Notes: a model not told the origin generated them from the sequence alone. A stretch of 12,937 nt of DNA from Prevotellaceae bacterium (GCA_021153165.1 JAGKTZ010000056.1:1-12937); one strand, 5' to 3'; counted from the first letter of the stretch, positions 1 to 8,184 are shown. Numbers and translations: made by a program.

Positions 1-10
1 ACGGTTATTA

Positions 11-274
11 CTACCATCCGTCAACAATATAATAACTTTTTCTTCCTCTATCGTTTCTTTCATACAATGAATACTTAGTAGATGATTTATACAAAGTACC
101 ATTATAGAAATAAGCGGTAATATTTCTAACAAATTTATCACTATATTGTCCTATAACTTCTGAGTTTGATTCATTGTGATAAACACAGTTCTTTGATGTT
201 GCATTTATTTTAATTGGCATATTAACTCCAATCCCCAAAATAAAACAAGCGATAAGGAATAAACTTTTTTTCAT
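11..274 (-). CDS. Small secreted protein of unknown function (87 aa)
   Basis: Complete 87-codon frame on the minus strand, ATG to TAG. Residues 1-25 form a typical Sec signal peptide: MKKS, then a hydrophobic run LFLIACFILGIGV, with a likely cleavage near INA-TS. LIAC at residues 7-10 looks like a lipobox but lies too close to the start to be a credible lipoprotein signal. The mature part is about 60 residues, rich in Tyr, Asn and Ser, with one Cys (residue 29), so it is probably a small exported protein. A Bacteroidetes -7 box lies 28-35 bp upstream, and the leader is AT-rich without Shine-Dalgarno, as is usual in this phylum. I do not recognise the family. The motif FVRNITAYFY has a loose echo in the partial gene at the right edge of the window. 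Confidence 0.6.
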   Translation of the reverse strand: MKKSLFLIACFILGIGVNMPIKINATSKNCVYHNESNSEVIGQYSDKFVRNITAYFYNGTLYKSSTKYSLYERNDRGRKSYYIVDGW

Positions 275-301
275 AACTTAAATTTTAATTGTTTAATAAT
301 G

Positions 302-309
302 CAAATATA
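302..309 (-). promoter_or_regulatory. Bacteroidetes-type -7 box for the small secreted protein
   Basis: Read on the minus strand this is TATATTTG, an exact match to TAnnTTTG, 28-35 bp upstream of the ATG at 274. I do not see a clear TTTG -33 box at the usual distance; a G-run lies there instead. Confidence 0.45.
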
Positions 310-562
310 AGTATAAATCTCTTACCCCCCCATTTATACATATTTTAACATTTGAATATCGCTTTACGTGTGAACCTCGTGTTCGCTGTGTGTCCGTCAA
401 CGGTAATCACCTATTAGGTCTTGAAGCATCATCGTTGAGCAACGTCTCTGCCATTTCCCGTAGTGTTCAGATGTATTCCGTCTTCTTCGGCATTTCCCTT
501 TACGTTCTGTCATCCCAAATGTTGCACCATCCGTGAAGCGTTGGCAGACTTCTATAGTACTC

Positions 563-593
563 ATCCTTGTGTCTCATTGGCGCAAGGATTTTT
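563..593 (+). terminator. Intrinsic terminator candidate inside the gene-free region
   Basis: ATCCTTG (563-569) pairs perfectly with CAAGGAT (583-589) and runs straight into TTTTT. The loop is 13 nt. No gene is seen just upstream on this strand, so what it would terminate is unknown. Confidence 0.45.
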
Positions 594-882
594 ATATATA
601 TCTCTGCACAGACATCCTAAGTCCGTCGGTATTTTCTTCTTTAAGTCCTAAAACACTCTGTGCCTTCTTGGTAGAGCAAGCATCAGTCTATCTTCTCCAT
701 CTTGTAGTCATATCTACTTTGTCCACATCCCACCACCTTTGTGTCCTTTGCCGTACCTATCGAACAGGGATAGACACTCCGTTTCGAGTACTTTGTTTCA
801 GTAGTTGCTCGTAGTCTTTTCCATTTCTGGATTTTCTCAAATCACAATGTACGTGTTTTCACTGATGAGTCTTTTTATACCG

Positions 883-910
883 CAAAGTTAGGGAACGCTG
901 AGTGATGCAA
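883..910 (-). promoter_or_regulatory. Leftward Bacteroidetes-type promoter
   Basis: Minus-strand TAACTTTG at 890-883 fits TAnnTTTG exactly. TTG at 910-908 lies 17 nt upstream, slightly short of the usual 19-21. A transcript would start near 876 and run left through gene-free DNA towards the secreted protein gene, which has its own -7 box. Confidence 0.4.
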
Positions 911-1103
911 GTACCGCTATAGTTTTTGCGCACATTTTTTCAAAAACTTTTGCTGCGCTGCTTTCCAAAACTTTTCTCTGGTCCGGTGGATGAAAAAATA
1001 TCCTCAAATACTTGTCATCTGTAACTCATCTGTATTCCCACTTCGTAGCAGTATAATAAAACTTCAGTAAACACTATTGTTCAATTTCAAAATCCTTATC
1101 AAA

Positions 1104-1673
1104 ATGGAAAAGAATCTCTCCGCTCAACTGCTTGAAGAAAAAAAGTTACACTCTTTCGACTTCGCGTCTTGTAATCCTGCTCTCTACGTAGGTACTTATG
1201 GCAAATACAACGACGGTTCTATTGATGGAATGTGGGTTGATATGACTACTTTCAGCGATGAAGAAGACTTCTTCGACTTCTGCCGTTTGCTCCACCACGA
1301 TGAAGCTGACCCTGAGTTTATGTTCCAGGACTATGAAAATATGCCCTACGAACTCTATAACGAATGTCTTTGTCCTGACGAGATAGCTAAAATCATTGCT
1401 TTTGCCAACGAGACGGAAGAGCACCGCGAAGTCATGGAAGCCTACGTTTCAAATTACGGATGGTCTGAGCAACTGACTTGGGATGATGTTTCAGAACGCT
1501 ATCAAGGTAAATTTGACTCCGAAGAAGAATTTGCGGAACACATCTTTGATGAACTCTACGCTTACGAAATGCCAGATTTTGCACGTCGCTATTTCGACTA
1601 TGAAGCTTTTGCTCGCGACCTTTTCATGGGTGATTACACATTTGTTGATGGACACGTCTTCAGTGACCACTGA
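1104..1673 (+). CDS. ardA: ArdA-type antirestriction protein (DNA mimic)
   Basis: ArdA proteins are acidic dimers that mimic bent B-form DNA and block type I restriction enzymes, protecting incoming mobile DNA. This 189-residue protein has the family signature near the N-terminus, ALYVGTYGKYNDGSIDGMWVDM at about residues 26-47 with the conserved Y-N-x-G-x-x-x-G-x-W-x-D pattern. It continues with LHHDEADPEFMFQDYE (63-78) and ends in the typical ArdA block, acidic EEFAEH then FDYEAFARDLFMGDY. I count about 46 Asp/Glu against 12 Lys/Arg, as expected for a DNA mimic. The frame opens further upstream at a TTG (1077), but the ATG at 1104 gives the normal family length and is preferred. It ends with tandem stops TGATAA followed by two terminator hairpins, so it is probably its own transcription unit. 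Known ArdA proteins are about 165-180 residues. Confidence 0.88.
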   Translation: MEKNLSAQLLEEKKLHSFDFASCNPALYVGTYGKYNDGSIDGMWVDMTTFSDEEDFFDFCRLLHHDEADPEFMFQDYENMPYELYNECLCPDEIAKIIAFANETEEHREVMEAYVSNYGWSEQLTWDDVSERYQGKFDSEEEFAEHIFDELYAYEMPDFARRYFDYEAFARDLFMGDYTFVDGHVFSDH

Positions 1674-1691
1674 TAAGGTTCACCCTTATGT

Positions 1692-1724
1692 AAAGCATCT
1701 TCTCAAAAGGAAGGTGCTTTTCGT
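1692..1724 (+). terminator. Intrinsic terminator after ardA
   Basis: AAAGCATCTT (1692-1701) and AAGGTGCTTT (1711-1720) form a 10-bp stem with one G-U pair and a 9-nt loop, followed by a short T-rich tail. It starts about 20 bp after the ardA stop. Confidence 0.6.
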
Positions 1725-1730
1725 TTATTC

Positions 1731-1755
1731 AAGTCCGAGATTTTCGGACTTTTCT
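1731..1755 (+). terminator. Second hairpin in tandem after ardA
   Basis: AAGTCCGA (1731-1738) pairs perfectly with TCGGACTT (1744-1751) around a 5-nt loop and runs into T-rich sequence. With the hairpin just upstream it insulates the tail genes from ardA transcription. Confidence 0.6.
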
Positions 1756-1781
1756 GTCTTTTCTTGCCCCATTTTCGGTGA

Positions 1782-1809
1782 TTACTTTTGGTGTAAACAC
1801 TAAAAGTAA
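1782..1809. repeat. Near-perfect palindrome in front of the tape measure gene
   Basis: Arms TTACTTTTGGTG (1782-1793) and CACTAAAAGTAA (1798-1809) match at 11 of 12 positions around the 4-nt spacer TAAA. It overlaps the -7 box at 1783-1790 and ends 9 bp before the ATG at 1819. It could be a repressor operator or, as RNA, a hairpin in the leader that controls ribosome access. Confidence 0.6.
1783..1790 (+). promoter_or_regulatory. Bacteroidetes -7 box for the tail genes
   Basis: TACTTTTG is an exact TAnnTTTG match about 30 bp before the tape measure ATG. A TTG at 1764-1766 is upstream but only 16 nt away, so the -33 element is weak. The box is the left arm of the palindrome at 1782-1809. Confidence 0.45.
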
Positions 1810-1818
1810 ACGATTACC

Positions 1819-4800
1819 ATGACCTCTAAAGACATCAAAACCGTCGAATTTATTGTCAATTCCGACCAGGCAAAAGCCAAACTCGAAGAACTGAATAAGA
1901 AACTCGACACCATGAAGCAGAAACGTGAGGACGCCCTTAACCGTGGCGACTCCAAGGCGCTTTCTGTCTATACCCGTGAAGTCAACAAACTCGAAAAGGA
2001 AATCCAGCGCACCGAAACCCGTGCCCAAGGCATGAGCGAAGCACTCGCCAACCTTGACAAATCCACACCCAACGAACTCCAGCGCACTCTTCGTGAGCTC
2101 ACCCGTGAACTCAACTCCGGCAAGATTGAGCGAGGCAGTAAGGAGTGGGACGCCCTCACCAAAGCCATCCGCAGTACCAAAGACGCCCTTCGTGACGTCA
2201 ATGAAGAAATGGCCGCCAGTGACAACCGCTCTTTCAGTGACAAACTCGCAGACTGGGGCAACAAGTGGTTCGGACTCATTGAGAACATCGAGACCTTTGG
2301 CGAAGCACTGAATGGTATCAGAGATACGGTTCATTCAGTAGTCAATGACTTTGCCACCATGGAGGAAGCGCAAGCGCAGGTACGCAAGTACACAGGCATG
2401 AGTGCAGAAGAAGTCAAGTCGCTGAATGAAAGTCTCAAAGCGATGGACACACGCACCAGCCGTGAAGAACTCAATGCCCTTGCAGGTGACGCCGGTAAAC
2501 TAGGCATCACCTCAAAAGACCAAATCCTTCAGTTCGTTGAAGCCGCTGATAAAATCAACGTCGCCCTGGGTGACGACCTTGGCGACGGCGCCGTCAAGAA
2601 TGTCGGTAAACTCGCTATGCTCTTCGAGGAAGATGCACGTCTCGGACTCCGTGACGCCATGCTCGCCACCGCATCCGTTGTCAACGAACTCTCCCAAAAC
2701 TCTTCTGCTGGCGCAGGATATTTGGAAGAATTTACCGCACGTGTTGCCAGTGTTGGTAAACAAGCAGGACTCACGCAAGCACAAATCATGGGTTTTGCAG
2801 CCGTCCTAGATGAAAATATGCAGCAGGACGAAACGTCTGCCACTGCATTTTCTCAACTCATCACTAAGATGTATCAAGAACCAGCAAAGTTCGCGAAATT
2901 AGCAGGGCAAGACGTCAAGGCATTTTCTTCACTCCTCAAAACAGATGCTAATGAAGCATTGCTAAAGTTCTTTAATGCGATGCGCTCTAAGGGAGGTTTT
3001 GACCAACTTGCACCTATGTTCGCTGAAATGGGATTAGAGGGAACACGTGCTACAGCTGTTCTCACGGCCGTAGCAGATAAGTTAGGTGACGTTGAACGTT
3101 TGCAAGGTCTTGCAAACAACGCCTACGACGAAGCCATTAGTATTCAGAACGAATTTAACGTTCAGAACACAACTGTGCAAGCAGAGTTGGATAAGGCACG
3201 TAAGGCGGCACTTGATATGCGTATCGAACTCGGTGAAAAACTACAACCCGTCGCCGCCCACATGGTCAATACGACCACGTTATTCTTACGTGCCTTGTCG
3301 GTAACGATAGACTTTGTCAAGAACAACGCATCTGCGGTCGCTACGCTCACTGCGATGATCGTTGCCTATACGGTTGCCGTAAAAGCATCCGTCATCTGGA
3401 CCAAGGCAAAGAGCACTGCTTTGCTCGTGGCAAACAACGTCACAAAAGCCTACCACGCCACACTCAAAGCACTCCATGCCGCACAAATCCTTGTGCAGAT
3501 AGGCATGGCGAAGATGCAAGGGAACTGGGCACGTCAGTCATCGCTGATGCTTGACCTTAAAAAATACATCGGTGGTGTAAAGACTGCCTATGGTCTTATG
3601 GCTGCTGCTGTCGTTGGGGTTGTTGTGGCAGTTGGCACTGCCATTAAAAAGTACATCGAAAAACGCAGAGAAACTCAGAGACTCAGAGAAGAGCAGGAAA
3701 GATACCGCAAAGCGCTAGATGCTATTGATGAAGCAGAGAAGAAAGCACAAGCCAATTATCAATTAGAGAAAAAGCGCATAGACTTACTGGTCGCTACAGT
3801 CCGGGATAGCACGAAAAGTTTGGACGAACGTCGTTCTGCTATTGCCAAACTTCAAAGCGTCGCTCCTGACTACCACGCTACACTTACCAATGAAGGCGTA
3901 CTCACAGAGAAGAATACAGAAGCTATCTATAATTACCTTGTGGCACTCAAGAAGAGAGCCATTGCTGAAGCATTGTATCAGAAACTTGTGGCGAGTATCT
4001 CTAAACAGGCTGATGCTGACATGGCAGCTGCATCATGGGAAAAAGGGATTAAGTACCGTGAGGGGGAATTAGAGAAAGCACGCCAAAAGGCTAAAGAACA
4101 AAATGCCTATGCAGAAGAAGCCACTGGTGGTTGGACTGCTGGTTTCCAAGAGACTGCCATTGTGCGTGTTGGTACTGCTCAAATGGGGCAAGCAGAAATC
4201 GATAGGAACCTAGAAATTCTTGCCTACGACAAAGAACGTCTTGCTTTCTGGCAACAGAAATCAAAAGATGAGCAAGCCTACCAAAACTCTATTTTTGAAT
4301 ACGCAAAGCAGAAAGGTGCATCAGCAGAACTAGAGCAACTTATCGCTAATGGTGGGAACACGTCTGTGTTTGGTAATGGACCAAGTATTGTTACTGGTGG
4401 TGCAGGAGGAAGTGGCGGTTCCGGTGGTGGTAGTAATGGTAATGAAGACCCAATCAAAGCCGCCATTGAGCAGTTGGAACGTCAAGCACTTGCTGAACGT
4501 CTCTTCAATGAAATGAAGTTCCAAGATGGTGAGATACTACATCGACAATACATCGACAACAACTACAAGATTGAGGAAGACTTGTTAATCAAGAAACTCG
4601 CACTTTATAAGAAAGAGAGTGAAGAATACAATGAATTGCAGATGCAGCTGATAGAAAATCAGCGTAAATGGGCAAAGCAAAAACATGATTGGTCACTCGA
4701 AGATATAGACCGTCAAGAACATGAAGAACAGAATGCCATCAAGGACAAGTACCTTAAAGGGCAGCTCTCCGAAGAAGAGTACCAAAAGGAACTGCTCCGT

Positions 4801-6060
4801 ATTCGTCTAGACTATCTCAAAAAAAGGAGCGATTACGCGAAGAAATATGGTCTGCAAGATGCAGACAAATACTTCAAGAATTATGAAGAAGAGGACTACC
4901 GTCAGAAACTTGAACGTCAAAAGAACTATGAGCAAAAGGCAAAAGCCATGCGTGAGGAGTACATGAAGAAAAGCATTGACGAACGTCAAGCGGAAGAAGA
5001 GAAACTTCTTGAAGAACTTATTGCTGCAAAAGTCATTGCAGAAGAGAAGCGTGAGACGTACATGGCTGAAATCAAGAAAAAGTACGATAAGGAACGCAAG
5101 GAAGAAAAGGAAGAGAAAGACAAGAAAGACGGTAAAATCAAAGACCCACTGTCGGGAAATGTTGATGGCATGGCAGGTGACGTCATCCAAATGGGCAAAC
5201 TCCTCACCAGTCTTCAAAAGAAAATCAAGGATGGCGAAGCCACCTGGGAAGACTACGCCGCAGTCGCTGTTGCCTCACTCGGTTTCGTCAACTCTGCACT
5301 CAGCGCCGTGTCTCAACTGTTCCAGGCAGAGCAACAAGCGCAGGAGAACGCTGTGACACAGAGATACGATAAGGAAATAGCGAAGGTCGGCAGTCACACC
5401 GCCAAAGGCAAGAAACTCGAAGAGCAAAAGCAAAAGGAATTGGCGGCAGTAAAGAACAAATACCGCAAGAAACAAATGAGTATGGAAATCGCTCAGGCCG
5501 TAGCTAGTACTGCTATGGCAGCGATTAACGCTTACGCTTCTGCATCTAAGGTGAACTTTATCCTCGGTCCGATAGCTGCTGCTATGGCTTTAGCGGCTGG
5601 CGCCATCCAAATCGCTGCTATCAAGAAACAACATTCTGCAGAAGCATCAGGATACTATTCCGGTGGTTTCACAGGTGGCAGTGCCTACCGCAAGGAAGCT
5701 GGCGTCGTGCATCAAGGGGAGTTTGTGGCAAATCACCTTGCTGTCAACAATCCCAATGTCTTGCCCGTATTGCAGTTCATTGACCATGCGCAGAAGAACA
5801 ATACCATCGCCTCAATTTCTTCGGCAGATGTCAGACGTGCCGTCGGTGGAGGTGGGAATTGGGCAGGTACCTCACTACCGAAGGCAGGTTCATCTGCTCC
5901 TGTTCAAGTCATCGATTCATCTTCACAACGTACCGCTGATGCGATTGAACGATTGAACTACAATTTGGAAGCAGGTATCCGTGCTTCTGTCTCTATTGAC
6001 GGGCAAGACGGATTTGAACGCCAGTGGAATAGATACAACCAAATGAAGAAAAGAAAGTAA
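1819..6060 (+). CDS. Phage tail tape measure protein (TP901 type)
   Basis: This 1413-residue protein would set tail length and line the tail tube of a long-tailed phage. Residues 1-140 are a charged, heptad-like coiled coil. The TP901-type core lies at about 165-480 (acidic helices, LGEKLQPVAAHMV near 470-482). Hydrophobic segments follow at about 500-535 and 590-610 (AAAVVGVVVAVG), then long Glu/Lys/Gln coiled coils (about 610-700 and 880-1130), another hydrophobic stretch (about 1230-1265) and the common C-terminal motif GGFTGG followed by VVHQGEFVAN (about 1280-1305). A Gly/Ser linker (860-875) splits the protein. By the rule of about 0.15 nm per residue the tail would be near 210 nm (inference). 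The next gene begins 12 bp downstream. The usual tail tube and chaperone genes are missing upstream. Codon use shifts along the gene: C-ending codons dominate at about 1820-2740 and 5140-5400, but not between. Confidence 0.9.
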   Translation: MTSKDIKTVEFIVNSDQAKAKLEELNKKLDTMKQKREDALNRGDSKALSVYTREVNKLEKEIQRTETRAQGMSEALANLDKSTPNELQRTLRELTRELNSGKIERGSKEWDALTKAIRSTKDALRDVNEEMAASDNRSFSDKLADWGNKWFGLIENIETFGEALNGIRDTVHSVVNDFATMEEAQAQVRKYTGMSAEEVKSLNESLKAMDTRTSREELNALAGDAGKLGITSKDQILQFVEAADKINVALGDDLGDGAVKNVGKLAMLFEEDARLGLRDAMLATASVVNELSQNSSAGAGYLEEFTARVASVGKQAGLTQAQIMGFAAVLDENMQQDETSATAFSQLITKMYQEPAKFAKLAGQDVKAFSSLLKTDANEALLKFFNAMRSKGGFDQLAPMFAEMGLEGTRATAVLTAVADKLGDVERLQGLANNAYDEAISIQNEFNVQNTTVQAELDKARKAALDMRIELGEKLQPVAAHMVNTTTLFLRALSVTIDFVKNNASAVATLTAMIVAYTVAVKASVIWTKAKSTALLVANNVTKAYHATLKALHAAQILVQIGMAKMQGNWARQSSLMLDLKKYIGGVKTAYGLMAAAVVGVVVAVGTAIKKYIEKRRETQRLREEQERYRKALDAIDEAEKKAQANYQLEKKRIDLLVATVRDSTKSLDERRSAIAKLQSVAPDYHATLTNEGVLTEKNTEAIYNYLVALKKRAIAEALYQKLVASISKQADADMAAASWEKGIKYREGELEKARQKAKEQNAYAEEATGGWTAGFQETAIVRVGTAQMGQAEIDRNLEILAYDKERLAFWQQKSKDEQAYQNSIFEYAKQKGASAELEQLIANGGNTSVFGNGPSIVTGGAGGSGGSGGGSNGNEDPIKAAIEQLERQALAERLFNEMKFQDGEILHRQYIDNNYKIEEDLLIKKLALYKKESEEYNELQMQLIENQRKWAKQKHDWSLEDIDRQEHEEQNAIKDKYLKGQLSEEEYQKELLRIRLDYLKKRSDYAKKYGLQDADKYFKNYEEEDYRQKLERQKNYEQKAKAMREEYMKKSIDERQAEEEKLLEELIAAKVIAEEKRETYMAEIKKKYDKERKEEKEEKDKKDGKIKDPLSGNVDGMAGDVIQMGKLLTSLQKKIKDGEATWEDYAAVAVASLGFVNSALSAVSQLFQAEQQAQENAVTQRYDKEIAKVGSHTAKGKKLEEQKQKELAAVKNKYRKKQMSMEIAQAVASTAMAAINAYASASKVNFILGPIAAAMALAAGAIQIAAIKKQHSAEASGYYSGGFTGGSAYRKEAGVVHQGEFVANHLAVNNPNVLPVLQFIDHAQKNNTIASISSADVRRAVGGGGNWAGTSLPKAGSSAPVQVIDSSSQRTADAIERLNYNLEAGIRASVSIDGQDGFERQWNRYNQMKKRK

Positions 6061-6072
6061 AAAGTAAGAAAG

Positions 6073-8097
6073 ATGATTACCTTATTACTTGACAACAAAC
6101 AAGTCATTATTAAGAATGGCACTAGTATCAAACTGACCCGTGAAAATCCGTTCTTCACGGGTTCAGGTGATTATACGCTTGACGTGACCTTGCCTTTGGC
6201 AGGGTGCAAGCAGAACTTAGAGGTCTTTGGCATGCTCCACTTTGCTCCGGTGTCGCACAAACCGTTAGCGACGAAGAAATTTTCTTTTCGTCTGCTTACG
6301 GAACTCCTACAGTTGGAGGGGCAAGCAGTAATTACCAACGTCACACATGAGGAGGTGAAGATACAGTTACTTTCAGGTAACTCAGCGCTCAATCTCAATG
6401 CGCTCGGAGATAAAGGAGAACAATACATCGACGAACTCGACCTTGGAAATGCCTACGGCGAATTGTGGGACAAAAATTATACAGGTTCTCGGTATTACAC
6501 ACGACAAACGGCTGAGAACACGGCAACCTGGTTGGCATCACTCCCCAAATCTAGGCGCAATGCGCTGATACATGGTACACGTGAGGAAACGGACTGCGTC
6601 TGTTTTCCTATATACTCCTTGGCTGACGAAGCATTCAGCAACGAGCATGGCGTGAACCATTGGGGAGGTATAGAAAACAATTTCTGGGTGAATGTGGGAG
6701 AAAACTATTCGCTAAAGCATCCGACAGACAGTTTTCCTGATGATGGTGATGCACGTGCAACCCTTTCCTGGTCATACGGGAGCGGAGTCTGTGTAGCACC
6801 ACAACCGTATCTGAGTTTTGTGCTGGAACGTATTCTGTTGGCACTTGGTTTTGTCCTAGATAAAAGACATAATGCCCTGCATACAAAGTTTGGGCGTGTC
6901 TTCGTGGCAAATGCACGGCATACAGTACGTATTGCAGAGTGCTTGCCACACTGGACCATTGATGAATTTCTCAAAGAACTGAAGAACCTCTTTGGCGTCT
7001 ATGTCTTCGTTGAAGGCACACGGGCGATTGTGAAGACGAGAAGTGATTACTTTGAGGGCAACACGATTGAAATTCATCATGCCGTCAGTGAACACACGAC
7101 AGATATTGATGATGAAGGTGAACAACAAGACACCACAAGTGGAAACGTGGCGTATGCCTTTACTGAAGCAATGCCAAGAATACTAAACATCGGGGAAGAC
7201 GCTTATGAGAAGATGGACATCATCAGAGTCAAGACCCTTCAGGAAGCAGAAACCGCATTTGATGAAATGACGGGGGAGGAACGTGTGGCGTCAAACGTAC
7301 TCTTCTACGTCGAGAATACGGGAAAACGCTATGCTAGTCTCAGTATTGAGGACGAATGGCAACTGTGCGAAGTGGACCAAGTTGGACCACTGTTCCGTGA
7401 TGATGATTTCGAGATTGATACGGAACTAAAGATTATTCCAGCTGCGACAAGCAGAGACATTGTAACCAAGCGCTACCAATATGTGGAAAAGCCGAATGAC
7501 CGCCGTGATATATACATGGTGGGTGCTACATACCCAAGTGATGGTTATACCGGTAACGATGGAGGACTCAATGGTGGATACCACATACCTTACTTAGTCA
7601 CTGCTGACTCACGTAATCCACAGACGGGAATGCTGTGGAGTCTGCATGAGGCAATCGTCAACGAAACGGATACAGATGCTGAAGAAAATCCCAAGCAGGA
7701 AGTGATGGAAATAGGCGTGGTCTCAACTGCCAATTACGTCAGTGATTATTTGGTGGGAGAAGGTGCTTATCAGGTCCAGTCAATAGTCTCTGCTCCTTAC
7801 GCCGTAGGTGTGCCGTACATGGTAGAGGATGGTCTTATGGTGGTTTCTTCACTGCTAGAGCGTGCCAATGATTTAGATTTCCGTAATACAGAAACCAAAA
7901 CGGGGGAGGTAATGCAAGGAAACTTGAACATCGATACACGTGTAGTCCGGCAAATATCCTTTACCGACGAAGTTTGCGACCCTAATGCGATATATCTTAT
8001 TAACGGGCGCAAGTATCTCTGTCAGAAAATAGAACTGACATTGGACACTGATGGGGTACAACCACTGAAGAAAGGCTACTTCTTCGAGATTGAGTAG
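6073..8097 (+). CDS. Phage tail hub/baseplate-like protein (674 aa)
   Basis: The gene starts 12 bp after the tape measure stop, the position where distal tail and tail-associated (Dit/Tal) genes normally lie, so it is probably co-transcribed and part of the tail tip. The N-terminus begins with a compact beta segment, MITLLLDNKQVIIKNG, then LTRENPFFTGSGDYTLDVTLPL, a pattern I associate with tail proteins of Bacteroides-type prophages. Near residues 291-325 there is a helical piece, LPHWTIDEFLKELKNLFGV, then strands. The C-terminus has NGRKYLCQKIE and ends KKGYFFEIE. No lysozyme, peptidase or collagen-like repeat is visible. Length and position fit a tail hub; the assignment is from context and remembered family resemblance, not an enzymatic motif. 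The TAG stop abuts the left arm of a long inverted repeat. Confidence 0.7.
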   Translation: MITLLLDNKQVIIKNGTSIKLTRENPFFTGSGDYTLDVTLPLAGCKQNLEVFGMLHFAPVSHKPLATKKFSFRLLTELLQLEGQAVITNVTHEEVKIQLLSGNSALNLNALGDKGEQYIDELDLGNAYGELWDKNYTGSRYYTRQTAENTATWLASLPKSRRNALIHGTREETDCVCFPIYSLADEAFSNEHGVNHWGGIENNFWVNVGENYSLKHPTDSFPDDGDARATLSWSYGSGVCVAPQPYLSFVLERILLALGFVLDKRHNALHTKFGRVFVANARHTVRIAECLPHWTIDEFLKELKNLFGVYVFVEGTRAIVKTRSDYFEGNTIEIHHAVSEHTTDIDDEGEQQDTTSGNVAYAFTEAMPRILNIGEDAYEKMDIIRVKTLQEAETAFDEMTGEERVASNVLFYVENTGKRYASLSIEDEWQLCEVDQVGPLFRDDDFEIDTELKIIPAATSRDIVTKRYQYVEKPNDRRDIYMVGATYPSDGYTGNDGGLNGGYHIPYLVTADSRNPQTGMLWSLHEAIVNETDTDAEENPKQEVMEIGVVSTANYVSDYLVGEGAYQVQSIVSAPYAVGVPYMVEDGLMVVSSLLERANDLDFRNTETKTGEVMQGNLNIDTRVVRQISFTDEVCDPNAIYLINGRKYLCQKIELTLDTDGVQPLKKGYFFEIE

Positions 8098-8184
8098 GCG
8101 AACTTTTCCCGTAACCTGCCCAACCACTCCAATCGGATCCTTCACTTTGCTTCGAGCCGATATGCCCAGACGGTAAAAGTTCGC
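8098..8184. repeat. Long inverted repeat between the convergent tail and integrase genes
   Basis: Arm GCGAACTTTTCCCGT (8098-8112) and arm ACGGTAAAAGTTCGC (8170-8184) pair at 14 of 15 positions. The 57-nt middle contains a second pair, ATCGG (8132-8136) with CCGAT (8157-8161), so it could fold as a two-tier stem. It begins at the base after the tail gene stop and ends 12 bp before the integrase stop. A shared bidirectional terminator is possible but the loop is long for one. Confidence 0.65.

Larger units (their letters stand above)
310..1103. other. Gene-free stretch with hairpins, a terminator and a leftward promoter
   Basis: No convincing protein gene in about 800 bp. The short frames at 463-651 and 533-814 are low-complexity and overlap each other in different frames. 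The plus strand is visibly pyrimidine-rich from about 460 to 830. It carries many short inverted repeats: CCGT/ACGG at 394-403, ACCT/AGGT at 409-419, CGTTG/CAACG at 433-444, ATCCTTG/CAAGGAT at 563-589 and CTATC/GATAG near 758-774. A Bacteroidetes -7 box points leftward at 883-890. From about 920 to 1000 there are alternating A- and T-runs around GCGC. It may encode a structured RNA, be the decayed end of an element, or be a long leader; the sequence alone does not decide. Confidence 0.5.

Noticed and set aside
287..303. Resemblance of AATTGTTTAATAATGC to the sequence just past the tRNA 3' end (9921-9937), as a candidate distal att site
   Set aside because: It needs three substitutions and a gap in 16 AT-rich bases and shares none of the tRNA itself, so chance is more likely.
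463..814. Two overlapping plus-strand frames of 62 and 93 codons in the gene-free region
   Set aside because: They overlap in different frames, are rich in Ser, Leu, His and Cys, have no leader or promoter, and a terminator-like hairpin at 563-593 lies inside both.
1077..1103. Extra nine residues at the ArdA N-terminus from a TTG
   Set aside because: A TTG start is less likely than the ATG at 1104, which gives normal family length.
1729..2334. Long minus-strand frame of 201 codons opposite the start of the tape measure gene
   Set aside because: It follows from C-ending codons of the plus-strand gene, overlaps that well-supported protein fully and has no recognisable domain.
4807..5217. Minus-strand frame of 136 codons rich in Phe and Leu
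   Set aside because: It is the antisense of the Glu/Lys coiled coil (GAA and AAG give TTC and CTT), so the hydrophobic composition is a by-product.
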